In this document: in pieces, positions 9,932 through 22,891 of the stretch
Layout of the letters: every line of letters starts with the position of its first letter
How positions within the stretch are numbered: position 1 is the first letter of the stretch
Assembly (NCBI GenBank): GCA_023374045.1
Contig: CM041782.1
Coordinates: 251,309,810 to 251,373,809 of the forward strand
Reading direction: 5' to 3'
Origin: Limonium bicolor
Taxonomy: Eukaryota; Streptophyta; Magnoliopsida; Caryophyllales; Plumbaginaceae
DNA length: 64,000 bases
Notes under the pieces: generated by a model
Database searches by the model: none
What the model was told of the DNA's origin: nothing
The model's input: the letters and a program-made list of their open reading frames with translations, nothing else
Made by a program: the position numbers and the translations under genes

Positions 9932-11730
9932 GGCATAAGTGACTACAGTAACGCGATTATTAAATATCGGTACGAAATATACCTCAAGTGTTGGAAATAA
10001 CCGACAGAGCACTACACAATAGGTAGTAGCTCAAACTCAACCGACAGTAAGTCGGAAGAAATCAAGTAAGTCATTGGGAATACAGTAAATTATCATGGAA
10101 GTGGATAGTAAGTCTGTAACTCACCGAGTTCTCTCATGGTAAGTGATACCACGCGTCGGTAGAGAAACCGTTATTGCCAAGATAAAGGTGATAATCGAGG
10201 ATGTACAATATAGTAAGAATAATGTATGGGACAAACTAAGCCCTAAATTATCTAGAGTCGCGCAGCAGAAACTAGTGAGCCAGCCATTCAAGTGTTGGAT
10301 ATGTGTAGTGAATATGAGTAAATGGCTAATTATTAATGCCTAGAAGCCTCACAGGCCAGAATCGAAACTGGTTAAGAATTAAATAAAGCTCTAAGGAGAA
10401 TTCTTGTTCAGGGACTAAACCGCCAATATGGTTAAGATCCTCTAACCAAAACACGTTGTATAACAGACCGCGTGGAGATAAAACACTTCACGACGGTAGA
10501 ACGTTGTAAACCAGTGATTAAGTGATTGATTACGTGGGCGTAATTCCTTTTAAGGGGGGTAGAGCGCAAAACCGTTTAGTGTGTTTTACCGTACAAGTGT
10601 ACGTGAAGTATGGTGTGCATAGCACAAAATGAATTGTTTTGATGATTGGTGTGTGTGTTACATAAACATATGCATTCATTCATGGTTAATTGTGGTAATT
10701 GCGCACAGAAGATGCGAATACCATTTTGACAAGTGTGTTATTGTGTTAACGGATGTGTGTGAAAGTATAGGTATAAGGGAGTAGAAAAACTCCCGGGGAA
10801 TTAAAACCCTGACAGTATATGTTCATATGATACCAAATGTAATATTGTGTATTATATTTTGATAAAAATATATATATAGATATATGTATATATATACGGT
10901 GTTGTGATTTATGAAGAGGTATGAAACCGATATAGAACCTAGTAAGAATTAAATTCCCTAGGTAACTTGTATTAAGTTAAATTTGGATGATGATTGATAG
11001 ACGGAGTTCTATCCCTTGGAGATGTAATGATTATGACTAGATGGATTAAAAGACAGAAAGTGGTATATGCTTGAATTAGTTGCTGTTTGAAAATGAAGTT
11101 GGAGGTGAAACTTGATTATCATGAGATCAAGGGAAGCCAAGCACAAACTGGGGTAGAAAGATAGTTCAACTCTGATGCTGATCACATTAGGGTTGGATGA
11201 TTCTCGAAACTCCATATAAGTGGTCACAAATAACCACATCAAGAATAAGAAGCAATTAACAATAATTGGACTTGGAGCTGTATTGACTTTTTAAAAGAAT
11301 TTTAAATTGGGGTTCAAATTTTCAATTGGTATTTTCAAGACTTCAAGTAATATTCTAAGATTCTTAAGTGTTATTTTCAAAGGAAGGACTACTTTTACTT
11401 GACCTTTTAAAAAGGATTTGCAACTGGTATTTTCCAATAAAGAATTTCTTTCTACTTAATCTCATATAGAGTATTTTCGTATTACTTGCTCACGAGCTGA
11501 GGACGTATGAGCCTTTGTCTTCGGACCGGTGACATGAGAAGTATATTTTAAAGATGTATGCAATTGTTTTGATCTCCCAAAGGAACGGGGACCAGAAGGT
11601 GTCCATCGCGACCGGGTTCTGCGGGATCACAGTGTATATGTACTCAACATGGGTCTCGAACCCATGAAGAGATGGAAAAGGAATTTCTGGTTGATATACA
11701 TGCTAAGACATGTTGTGTGGTATATGTGAT
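9932..11730 (+). mobile_element. Non-coding 3' interior of element D, first part
   Basis: It resembles 50374-52100 of element E: CATAAGTGACT at the start, GTCGCGCARCAGAAR near 10256, GATTACGTGGGC near 10529, then the internal polypurine tract TTTTAAGGGGGGTAGAGCG at about 10548-10566. A 150-bp block at 11101-11245 is conserved with 51930-52075 and 55450-55600. No Gag or Pol motif was found on either strand. The solo LTR at 11731 interrupts it and it resumes at 15655. Confidence 0.65.
11726..11730. repeat. Target-site duplication GTGAT, left copy
   Basis: GTGAT lies immediately before the solo LTR and again at 15655-15659 immediately after it. Five bases is the normal Ty3/gypsy duplication length. 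Confidence 0.9.
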
Positions 11731-14700
11731 TGAAATACACCAAACCTTAATATATGGTATAAACACTTAAATATGGTGTATTAAGACTAAAAAGAGTCTT
11801 AGAAACATTAGTAAACAAATTTAAACAAAAGAAAACACAAAATGTGCTTTAAAGTCAATAAGAGCCAAAATGTGCTCTAAGCTTGGGATAAACTTGGTTA
11901 AGACCTAATGAACTTACCAAGACCTCATTTATACACTAATGAACATATTAAACCAATTACCAAAGAAAACCAAGCTTGAAAACAAGTTTAAACACAAAAT
12001 GTGCTTTAAGGAGTCTTAAAGCACATTTTCGAAAAATTGTCTTGTAAATGAGTTTTGAGTGGCTAGATGTCCATCATTACTCTTAAATATATATGTGTAC
12101 TATATAATATCACATTTGGATGTCTATACTAATGGGAAATCAAAAATTTCACTTCTATGTGCCTTGTTTTCATGAATAGTAATTTTTATAAGCTATTTTG
12201 TAACATATGTTGTATAAGTAATTAAATTGACAAATAAAGACTATAATACCCTCATATTAATAAAGAGGGCCAGTTTTATTAAGTGTGGTGACTCACCACT
12301 CTCTTATTAATGTATTAAGTAAGTAAAGATAAGTAAATAAACTACTTTTTACTTTATAAGGTATAAATATCTTCAAAAGCAAATTCTATCTCATTCTCTC
12401 ATTTCTTTCTTTCATTTCCCACGGTCTCAACCTTCTTCTTCCTTCTTCTTGCTGTTCTCTCACGGTAATACCACACACCTCCATTAAAACTCCTCTTTGA
12501 TCTCTTGTAAAATCTTGCTCACTTGTCCAAATCAAAAACAAACACCACCAATCTCTTCCTCTCATCAAGCTCTTCATTTCTATCTTCTTAAAAGTCCAAG
12601 ACCACCATTTCGGTGCCATGGAGTTCCTCCATTGAAGGAGCTTGAGCTTGTATTTTTACATATTGTTACTCTTCTTTGCTTCTAGGTAAGGAATCTCAAA
12701 TAAAAACTTCATTTCCTTCATGTTTTTGTGGTAACCGAAAATACATATTGAAGGAGCTCTTTGTGTGACCTTGTTCTAGCTTCATTCCAACTCTTCATGG
12801 ACTAGGTGGAGTCCTCTCTTGCTAGATATTCAAACTCTCTTCAAAGAGCAAGGTAAAAAACTACATTAATGTTTTTGAAACAATGTAAAATTAGGGTTTA
12901 CAATGAGATGGAGCTTATAGCTTGAATACTCATTATAATGTTTGTATATTGTTTAGAACTTGTCAAAGAATCAAATACCCTACCGGTTTTCTAAAGGAAA
13001 CAAGAAAGAAGTTGTTTGGAAAAGAGGTAAATCTACTAACCAAATGTTGTTTAATGCCTTAGGAGAAATGAGCTTATAAATGCTTATTAAAACTACCTAA
13101 AGAGCAAATGGTGAATGACTTAGTAAAGTGTTCTCAAGAGCTTAGTAAAAGGCATATGTGTTGTTGAGTGTATTTGCAGGTTAAAGGCAAATATATTGTG
13201 GAAATTCAGTGTTTATGATTTATGCATCTTAAGGGCCTAAGAGCCATGTCATTTAAGGGCCTAAGTGCCATGCAATTTAAATTATGCACTATATAGTGAT
13301 GTAGTGCTTTGTGAGTGGAGTTTGTGTATAATAAGTACTTTATGGATTTTAGTGTTCTTGGTTGTTTGTTGGTAAAAACAATGTGTTTTGGTTTAGCAAT
13401 GTTCTAGAAGAACCTACGTCGAAATTTAGGTAATAAATGAGAAGTTCTAAGTGTTAAAATGAGTTTGATAAGTTAAGGAGTATTTAAAATGGTTAAGTGT
13501 TGTTCTCGTGTAAGAAACATGCATTAAGGTGATTTGGGATGTACAAAGGACTTAGGCATGAGCTTGAGATTTTAGTATGTACCAAAGTCACTTTGGACTT
13601 AGGTAAAGACTTAGGCAAACTTTGGTAAATTAAGGAGAAAGTATGAACTTGAAAAAGGATTTGAAGTAATGATATAAGGAGTTAGTTGTGAGAGATGATG
13701 CTTGGGAGATGATGTTAAGATAAGGAGAAAGCATTTTGGGATAGTAGTTATCATAGGTGAGAAACACCATTTAGAAACCTAGTGTAAAATGTTGTAAGTG
13801 TTAAGGAATTTACAAGGAAATAAGTAAAGATTTAAGGAATTAGAAAAAGAGTTTTGTGAGTGTTTAAGGATGTCTTGTGGTGTGTTTAAAGTGCCCAAAT
13901 GAGGTTAGGGAGTACTAGGTTATATGGGGTGAAGTTTGGAGTTGAATGTAAAAAGGAAAACAAAGATTTGGGGCAGACCGGACTTGCGACCGGACTTGCA
14001 AGTTCGGTCGGGCCCAGTTTACCCTGCGAGAATTGGCTTCTGGAATGGACCGACCTTGGGGACCGGACTTGCAAGGTCGGTCGGGCTTGTATTTTCTGTA
14101 CGGATTGAGTTACTGGAATCGACCGGACATAGGACCGGACTTGGCAAGTCCGGTCGGGCTAAATTTTCAAAGGGAAGAAACTCTCGGGAATAGACCGAAC
14201 ATGCGACCGGACTTACAAGGTCGGTCGGAGTAGAAAATTTTGACGGAAATATGTTCTGGAATCGACCGGACTTGGACAAGTCCGGTCGGCAAGGTCGGTC
14301 GGACCTAAACTTGTAAAAAAAAAAAACAGAAAAGAATGTGACCTATGTAGTTAACCCTAGAGTGTATAATGAAGGTAACCTAGGGTAAGATAGACATTAA
14401 AACATGTCATACAATCATGTTAAATACTTAGTAAGTTTGAAGTTAAATAAATAATTAACCGACGTTATTAATTATGTATAGGAGTGACCTACGGAGGAAA
14501 CCAAACGAGGCAAGGACCAAGGTATGGTTTTCTTGCAGTCTGTTGTCTAGCGGTTTACACCGGTTTGTGTGTTGTATGTTTTTCTGTGTGTTTACAACGT
14601 TATAAGATTTAAACATGTAATGAGTTTACAGTTGTTCATATTATTGTGATGTGATGTTGTGACTCATTTCCCTTGTGTGTGTCTAACATGACTTACCACC

Positions 14701-15654
14701 TATTGTGTATTGATTGTTAAGTTCCACTATGAACTTCTAACAAGTGTTAACTGGGAAGTGAGGAATCCGGTTGTCCGGTCATGCATGTAAGTTAAGAGTA
14801 GATATCTGAATCAGATTCGACTCTTATGTTGTTAAGATTGTTCTCCTTAATTTGGCGTTCGATCTCCCGCTAGCTTCTTCCAAAGCTTACCTATTCTGAC
14901 TTATGATCGGTTTAGTGGGAACCTGTGTTTGTGTGGTGTGTTCGGGTCACTAAATCCGAACCATCTGTGACTTAAGTTACTCGTTCGTCTAACAGAACGG
15001 TAATGAGTGTGTTTAACGAGCTTGACATGAGGGTGAATCACTCTCTAGGCTCTTGTGTTATTTGACCCTTGTGGTTTGTTATCGTGGAGTGAAAATCCAC
15101 TGTGTATGTGTTGTTGTGCTGTGCGCCATTGATGCTCAGCCATATGTTATGTTATGTTATGTATATAAATGAATGCCATGTTATCATGACAATTAGCTGC
15201 GCGTATCCCGGTAGCCGATGGGCTGCGCGTTAGCCATACCAGCCAAGGGTTGCTGACGCCCTCGGGGGATCCATATTTCTTTTACTACAGGATGAGGATC
15301 GAAGAAGCGGAGTGGCTCTAGATCCTAGGATGTGATTTACTTTTGTATACTTTTGGGATGGTGGCCCGGGATGCGCCTGTGCTCCCGTGGCGTTATATAC
15401 ATTTGGTTGTTGCGGTTAACAGTGATGTGTTACAGTGAAGAATGTATGTAGTACTCGGTATTGTATATAATGTATTTATGGTTTAGTTTTATGCTAGGGA
15501 GTCTGATCATCAGACCGGTACACTTGTATTTATTCTGCCTTGTCAACCACGTGGGTGATTGACGGCGTTGTAGCACCGAAGCGTTAGTTACTGTTTAGTT
15601 ATTTAATTCCGCTGTGATTTCATTTAGTATCATGTGCGTATTAGGGGTGTTACA
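11731..15654 (+). mobile_element. Solo LTR of the A/B (AlkB-carrying) family
   Basis: It starts TGAAATACACC and ends GGGTGTTACA, collinear with 6093-9931 throughout. No PBS, polypurine tract or coding sequence of its own adjoins it. It is flanked by GTGAT duplications, so it is what remains after recombination between the two LTRs of one inserted element. Donor-like site at 12686, acceptor-like site ending at 15290, conserved hairpin at 15197-15270. Confidence 0.95.
13970..14310. repeat. Tandem hairpin array in the solo LTR
   Basis: Same units as at 8235-8560. Units at 14121-14158 and 14264-14289 use CCGGAC/GTCCGG arms where element A uses CCGAAC/GTTCGG, so the stem is kept while the sequence differs. 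Confidence 0.85.
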
Positions 15655-15966
15655 GTGATAAATATTATTTTGACCTCGAGTCCTAAGGTGGTTGAGTTCT
15701 GAAAGTGTTATGTTACCCAGACCTGTGTCTGAAGGTTGTTACGTTATCAAGACCTACAAGTCTAAATGTTGTTACGTTACCCAGACCCAAGAGTCTAAAG
15801 GGTTGTTATGTATGCATGGATGTGTTACCCGGGCCGTTCAGTCCGAGGTTGTGATGTAAAATATGTTTGTTATGGAAGTTTTATGTTGCAAGTAATCCCC
15901 GTATTCTAACCAATGATGTGTGGGAAGTGTGAACTTCGAGGACGAAGTTCTTTAAGGGGGGTAGAT
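15655..15966 (+). mobile_element. Element D interior, final part, with hairpin repeats and terminal polypurine tract
   Basis: This continues element D after the solo LTR. A tandem run of about 45-bp units, each with a small AGAC...GTCT or GGRC...GTCC hairpin and a GTTAC spacer, covers about 15672-15850. A perfect stem (GAACTTCG 15931-15938, CGAAGTTC 15943-15950) directly precedes the polypurine tract TTTAAGGGGGGTAGA at 15951-15965, which abuts the LTR. Confidence 0.8.
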
Positions 15967-18900
15967 TGAAATACCCCAAACCTTAATGTGTTAATTAAAT
16001 GTGTAATTATTATTTTCTAAGGCTAATTAAGTCCTTAAGATCATTGGTGAAGAAAATAAAAACCAAAAAGAAAAAGAAAATGCGTAAAAGTCACAAAACT
16101 TGAAAACGCGTTTTTAATTATTTTAGGAGGCATATAACCTTCATTAGGGTTATAAATATATTTTTATACCTTAACTATACACTAAGAACACGTGGGAAAA
16201 ATTCCCGAAGAAAACGGATCCAAACAATGCGTTAAAATGCTAACGGAGTCTTAAAGCGCGTTTTTCGAGGAAACCCGAAAACGTGACTTTAAACAGTTAA
16301 ACGACCCCGTAAAAATTATAGTCAAATATATAACTATAATGAAACATTAATGGAAGCCTAAGGGCTATCAAAATTTAAGAAACGAGAAAAATCCGAGAAA
16401 CGGGCCCGGTTAGTGAATAGTGCTGAAACCGGGTAAATTAACGAGCGTTTTCTGTAAAAACCGAAAAACGCTCCAGCTGGTATTATATTAGTGGGGCCGG
16501 TTTTGTAACTAGTAAGCAGCCTCCCCTCTCTTTTACTAGTAAACAAGAAAGAAAAGAAAAGAAAGAGAAAAGCAAAAAGTAGAGAGAAAAGTACAAATCA
16601 CTTTAACACTCTCTCTCTCTCCCCATTCCTATTCTCTCACTCACGTTTCCCCCCCCCCATCTGAACTCTCCTTCTTCCTCCAGCCAAGTATGGCGATTTT
16701 GAAGCTCCTCCATGGCAGCCTCACTTCCTCTCCTTGTACAAGCTCTATTCATGCTCCAAACTCAAAAATAATTACATATTTGTAATCCCCGCATCCTCCT
16801 CTATCATTCCCTCTTTTCAAAATTCGAAAAGGATGAGTTTCATCTCCATGGGTTTTCCCCATTTGAAGAGAAAACCACACCATTGTGAAGCTTGGAGTCT
16901 CCTCTTCATTCTAAGGTAAAAATTCCCAAGAAAAAGTCATCTTTCATTCACCTCTTGGTGTAATCAATTTTTCACCATTTTGATACCTTGTTTTTCTTCT
17001 TGTTCTTGAGCTCCAAATTAATCCTTCAATGGTGGAGTAATTCCCTTCTTGATTCAAGGGAGAGAATCCCTCTTAAAAGCTTCAAAAAGGTAAACCCTAA
17101 CTTGTGTTCTAAGCCCTTTGATTGAATTGAGTTTTCTAAGGGTTTAGATAATAATTGAGTGTGTTTTGTCTTCTTGGATGTTGGGGTGGAGCTTGGAAAC
17201 TCCACACCCTTTTAACCGACTTTGGAAGAGATGAGGAGCAAGAAGAGAATTAAAGAGACTTGTGAAATTAAGGTAAGGAATCCACCTTGAACCTTGTTTA
17301 TAATTGTTTAAGTGTTTGGGGTGGGTAAACAAGGTAATGAACCCAAAATGATGGATTGAAATATATGTTGAAAATGTGTTTAATTGGTTTGGAGAGGTTT
17401 GTGAATTAATGTTGAGTTGAGAGCCTTAAGAGCCAAATGTTGTGAGTTTGTGATTGATAATGTGGTTATTGAGATTATGGAGATTTTGGTGATTGTGTTG
17501 TTGTTGTTGGTGAATTTGAGGATTTTGTTATGTGCTGTTAGGACCCTTGAAAGGGTGTGGCTAGATTAGGGATGAGAAGGATGAAATTTGATGAGGATGG
17601 ATGTGTAAAGTTTATGGGGAGATTGTGGCAAAATTTTGGTAGAAAGATGATGTTTGATGATGGTTGATTGATGAGAGAACTTAGGTATTCAAATGGGATG
17701 TTTAATGATAAGAGAGTACAAGTCTGTAGCATAATGGTGCTAGGTAACTTGGAATTTCAAGGAAAAGAGTTGGTGTTTGTAATTAGTGAAACTAAGATTG
17801 AATGTGGGTTTTAGAAGTGCATTTATGTAGGAATGATTTATAATGGTCATTGATGGTTTTGGTGAGATTGGTAGAAGGTAAGAACTATCAAAAGGAAATA
17901 GGAATGCACAAGTGTGCAAAACGCAAGAATGTGAAAAGTGAGTTTGTTGAATTTGAGCAAGAATTGGGTGGTGGATTAAGCCAAGGATTTGGAGTGGTTT
18001 AGAGTATGTTTTGAGGAGATTAATTATGTATAAAACTTGTGGAAAGATTAGGGAAAGTTTGAGTGTGGTTTAAGGGTGGATTTGGGGCTTAAAAAGTACC
18101 TCAATAGCAGTTTTTAGCAGGGTCCGGGACTTAGGATATGTACCAAGTCCCGGACCGCATCAAAAAACAAGCCGAGAGTGAGTGCAGGAATTGGTACGGG
18201 ACTTAAGTCCAGGACCAAGTCCCGGACCAGTGTATGAAAATAGGCCGAGAGTTCATTCCTTGATTGGTCTGGGACCTAGGGTGAGGACCCAGTCCCGGAC
18301 CACCCCCAGAATTGCCTCGAAAGTGTTTTTAAGGGTTCTAAACATGGGGGATTGAATGGTATTGGTTTTAGATGTTGTATAGGAGTTGTTTGGTGACTTA
18401 TAAAGGTCCTAAGAAGTATAAACAAGTGTTGGAAGTAAGTGAGTAAGTTAAGGAATTAAGTACGCTAAGTTAAACCGAAATAACGGGATAACGGGGTAAG
18501 TACGGGGGTAGCGATTATGTGCATACCGTAGTGCCTTAATATTAATTGAACCGTTTGACATGTAAATAGTGGTTCAAGAGTAAGACACGAGGAACAAGTA
18601 TGAACCAAGGAGCATGAGAACCCCCGGTAAAGATAAATCCATGGTGTAAGGTACGGTTTTCTTGCAACCTGTGTCCTACCGGATTACACCGGCTTGTATG
18701 CCAATGTGTTTTTCTGGGTGTTTGCCACCTTGCAAGATAAAGCATGAAATGAGTTTATAGTAATTCATTATTGTGGCGTAATTAATTCCGATACCGCTTA
18801 ACCCTAATTATGTGTTAAATAATAGTTAACCGACCTTAGGTTCACATAAGAGATCGGTATTCGGAATAAACGTCCCAACCCACGGGAACGTTCTAACTAC

Positions 18901-20164
18901 GTATCCGTGCGTTTGTGTATGTTGTGACTATGTGTGGTGTATGTGACTTTGTTCTGTGTGTTGTTGCTATCGGATACAGTTATCCATGTTTGTTAAAAAG
19001 GATGTTACTCCCCTTCTGGTCTAACAGAGTCAGTAACACTATGTGATGTATGTATGTGATGAGTTCCTAAAGGAACCTTTAACTAATATGTATATGTTAT
19101 GTATGGTGAGGAATCCGGTCGTTCCGGTCGCGCGTATTGTTTGGAGTTGATGTATATATGTGAATTAACTCTCATCCTGTTATGTTAGGGTTGTTTCCTT
19201 CATTGGATTTCGACCTCCCATTAGCTTAGCCAAAGCTTACCTACCCAACTTCCAATCGGGTAGGGGGAAATCATGTGTAATGTTGGTAGGGTGTTGATGC
19301 CTAAGTTCGCTTCGACTCCCTCTTTATTATGTTGTGGTTGTTTTTCCTCCTTGAATTACAACCACCCACAAGCTTAACCAAGGCTTACCTACCTCATCAT
19401 TATTGGAGCTAGGGGGAAATTATGTAAGGTGTGATCGGTCCTATATGAGGCCGCCACACCTAAGTAAAGGAAATGTATGTATGTTGTGCTCGGGCTTATA
19501 TCACCCCGGCACTCCCCAAGTAAAGTTTATGTTCTCTAAGAAGAAAGGAATTAAGTTTGTGTAGGTTATTAAGTGAAATGTGTTGTTATGTTGTGTGTGC
19601 TAACCTTGAGTTTGTGTTCTGTTAACGGATGTATGCTTTTAAGCATGATGTATGTGTGTAATGTGTGCATGTTTTAAATAAAATCAACCGCATGCTAAGA
19701 CGACAATTAGTTGTGCGTGGCCCGGTAGCATGCAGGCTGCGGGATTACCATACCAGCAAAGGTGCTGAGCCCCTTGGGGGCCACCCTTTTCTTCCTTTTC
19801 TATTTCAGGTACAAGGAGCTGGAGGCCGTTCGAGAGTAGGACAGGGTAGTTGATTGTATGTGGGTAGTCATGAAAATTGTGGATGTGCTGTAGGTGTAGT
19901 AAGACCGAAATTGTATCGGTGTTAGTTGGTAATTACTCGGTACAGTTGTAATGTAAGTGTATATTGAATGTTGAACATGGAACGGGATTAATGCGTAGTT
20001 GCTCGGGAGTTTAGTCCATCAGACCGGTACGATGTATGTATGTTAGCCTTGTTAGCCACGTGGGTGGCTAACGGCGTGTAACACCAAGAGTTGAGTTATG
20101 TTGTGAGTTGTGATTTCCGCTGCAAAGAGTTGTTAAGTGTGTTATTTGTAGTTGGGGTGTTACA
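15967..20164 (+). mobile_element. 3' LTR of element D (about 4.2 kb)
   Basis: It starts TGAAATACCCC directly after a polypurine tract and ends GGGTGTTACA. The first kilobase is related to 1-1061 (minus strand) and to 52568-53345; only the ends and a few short blocks resemble the A/B LTR. It holds a CT-rich leader at about 16600-16700 (including a C run near 16651), a donor-like site at 16916, a three-unit hairpin array at 18121-18302, a conserved hairpin at 19710-19783 and an acceptor-like TTTCTATTTCAG ending at 19808. No PBS follows, which supports a 3' LTR. No convincing open frame. Confidence 0.88.
18121..18302. repeat. Three-unit hairpin array in element D LTR
   Basis: Units at 18121-18156, 18193-18228 and about 18266-18302, each of the form GGTCCGGGACTT...AAGTCCCGGACC with small variations, separated by spacers containing RGCCGAGAGT. 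Same architecture as the A/B and C LTR arrays but a different core sequence. Confidence 0.85.
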
Positions 20165-20430
20165 GTGACTCAAGCCCATCTTCCCTTGTCTGTGCCTTGT
20201 CCGTCCATAGTTGTGCGGACACAATTAGCCACGTCCGGCTTAATATACCCGGACACAGGCACGGACACAAGTCTTTTGACTTGTTTTCTTTTGTGAACTT
20301 TGACTGGCTCTAGCTTCTTCGTTTGGACTCCGTTTTTCGAGCCGTTTGCGCCTATGCGTTCGTCTCTTTGTCTACTTTGTTCCTAGCTTGGTTTTCCTCA
20401 TGTTTAACCAATAAATTTGTGAGATAATCA
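20165..20430 (+). mobile_element. Probable LTR-end remnant with hairpin array, C-like
   Basis: It contains CTTGTCYGTGCC...GGCACGGACACAAG and GTGCGGACACAA units like the C-family array, followed by TTTGGACTCCGTTTTTCGAGCCGTTT, close to the sequence near the 3' end of the C LTR (about 42648-42672). It is short and its borders are not clear. Confidence 0.5.
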
Positions 20431-20867
20431 ATAAAACATAAACTAGAGGAAAAACATACGATAATTGAGAAATGAGCAAGAAAAGTGCTAATATTATATA
20501 TGAAATACACCCATAAAACATGCTCATTTAGACACTTATCAATATCTTGATATTTTCTTATTTCAATCATCCATTCGGAGATGAAGATAAAGTTTAGCTT
20601 GGTATACCACCTTGTAGTGGATTTGACCATTTAATGATGGTTTTTTATCAACCATTCGATGATGGTGATAGTTTGCAATACCACCTGATAGTGGATTTTT
20701 AACCATTCGATGATGGCAATAATTTTTCAGGATAAGGATTCTTAAGAAACAACATCATTTTCATTTCTTTCTAGACAAATTACATGGGGTGTTCGTAAGA
20801 ACTTGTTTTTTCCTTGTACATAGTATTTCTTTAGGCATTTCGCATGCCAAGAATGTGGTATTTCTTG
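20431..20867. other. Unclassified AT-rich sequence with a short duplicated motif
   Basis: No gene or known element was recognised. A motif of about 40 bp (ATACCACCTKRTAGTGGATTT...ATGATGG) occurs at about 20603-20640 and 20678-20717, with a third partial copy of its ATTCGATGATGG end at about 20652. Confidence 0.5.
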
Positions 20868-22891
20868 TGTAACACCCATTTCCTTAAACACGTAACAACC
20901 TCTCTCGTAGCAATAAATAAAATGTCTTACAGTGGAAGAATTAATAACAATAACAATACTCACTCGGGTGTCACCGGCCATTACTCGCCCATGCGAGTAA
21001 CGAAGCCAAACTATATCCAACAACCAACATAAACAAACTGCTAACCGCTGTGATAACGAGATAATTCCTGTACATCATACTAAGTCCATAAACCATAAAT
21101 GTCGACAAGTGAGCGTCTACCCAATCCCAAATATACATAAACGTACCATAATACAATTCTCCATCCACATTGTTATACAAACTAACTCCATGTGCGGTAA
21201 TTAAAATAAACTCTAATTACCATGTTCCCACACTTCGGCTTCGACAATAATCAACAACCTGCATAATGGTGTAGTATCAGCGATAAACGCTGAGTATGTC
21301 GGGCCTGGACCCTAATGGTCACTTAGTCATTTTAACCATCTTATTATTAGATAGGTTTCATGCTTTACCATTTTACAATTATAATCAATACTGTAATAAA
21401 CATGCATAATGTACATAATCATCCATCCAAACGTTCATAAACACTTAACCATCCATCCCATCCAAACATTCAATTAATATCACAAATAACAATTGTATAT
21501 CGAACGTATCGAATCATAATACTGAATAAACGCCGTAGCGAACACCATCCTTAGTTAATTATTTTGGCCTTCAAGGCCCCATCCAAACCATGTTAATTAA
21601 AAACCAGTTGAGCGTCATGTCAAGACAACCCGATAACCTCACCATGGACAGTAGTCCTCCCGTACACACAAAGGTGCTCATTTCGCTAGAGGTCCGGAGG
21701 CCCCTGACTATTCACTTTACCTCGTAAGGCGTCCATATAAAAGGCTGTAGCCACCTGACCCACGATCCAAATAGGGCTCGTTGGGTATAAACCTGGAGCG
21801 GAACCCGATCGGGAACCCCTCAATGATCACAAATGCGCAACCAGGTAGTTCGTAAACTACGCTAGATTCCTCACCTCAACTCACACCATCTCTCTCTCAT
21901 AATGTTTAAGATATGCTCTTAGTCTTATGGAGAATATAATTATTAATTAGCTGCCCAATGGGTCTCACGCATACCTAGAAGTAATCTAGGACATATTCAT
22001 GTTCGAGATCCATGCTCTAGAGACCGACAATGCCGTGACTCGTTCCTAAGTGTTTTACTTAGGTTCCCATATACTTAATATTAATACTATGGTATTATAC
22101 CAAGTAACCGTCATGTCATCAGAATAACGTATATGTATGTTTATATAAGTCGATCTATAGTCGACGTAGTGTTAGTCCCGTAGGACGCTCGTGCATAAAT
22201 AGTAATGTAGTAGCACATATTCACATACATGTATACAAAACACTTAACACACAAGTGATATCAACCAAATCCGAGCCCAAGGAATTCCTTAGGACAACCC
22301 GGATCAAACCCCTATACATACCGTACACCTTAGACCAAGGATGCGCGGTGTAGACCACTAGCTCGTCAAGCGCCTTCGTCTAAAGTATGATCTAAACGGT
22401 AATAAAACTATAAGTCAGTCTCCATGACTAACTACCTCCGATATTTCCGAATAACAAGTAACCCCGACAGTTCATCCCCGGATTTCTACAGTTAATTGTT
22501 ACGGGTTTCTCTAAACCAGTCGGCTTTGTTACTAAAACTCGTTGGTCATACTATTTCGACTGTTAAGTTTAACTCATTATATTTCTTTAATCTTATCCAC
22601 CATTGAACTCAGGTATATAACTTATAGTTGCATGTATGCATGCATGACTTATTATATTGTATTATTTTTCCACCATCCATTATAACACATTGTATTATAT
22701 AATCCATTATCTTTAGTAAACTATATTTCCATTCAAAAACTTATAACTTATAGTTATAAGCTATTTCCATGTAATAACCTCCACCATTATATTATATGGT
22801 TTCCAACCATAATATATATTCATCCTTATATACATTATTCTCGCATATGTATATATTTACCAATATAGGTAAGTTTCATGAGTTATAAAAC
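20868..22891 (-). mobile_element. Diverged LTR on the minus strand, truncated by element B
   Basis: The minus strand ends GGGTGTTACA, the 3' terminus shared by all LTRs here. Read on that strand, the part corresponding to about 22320-22380 matches the D LTR region around GGTGTAAGGTACGGTTTT, but most of it is diverged. The other end is missing because element B starts at 22892. Its small open frames (20742-21180) look accidental. Confidence 0.6.

Noticed and set aside
11009..11242. Minus-strand reading frame over the conserved 150-bp block
   Set aside because: The three copies differ at all codon positions with no excess of synonymous change, so protein coding is not supported.
11648..11666. 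tRNA T-arm-like hairpin (CATGGGT...ACCCATG with a CTCGA loop)
   Set aside because: No acceptor, D or anticodon arm can be found around it; it is a lone hairpin in element D interior.
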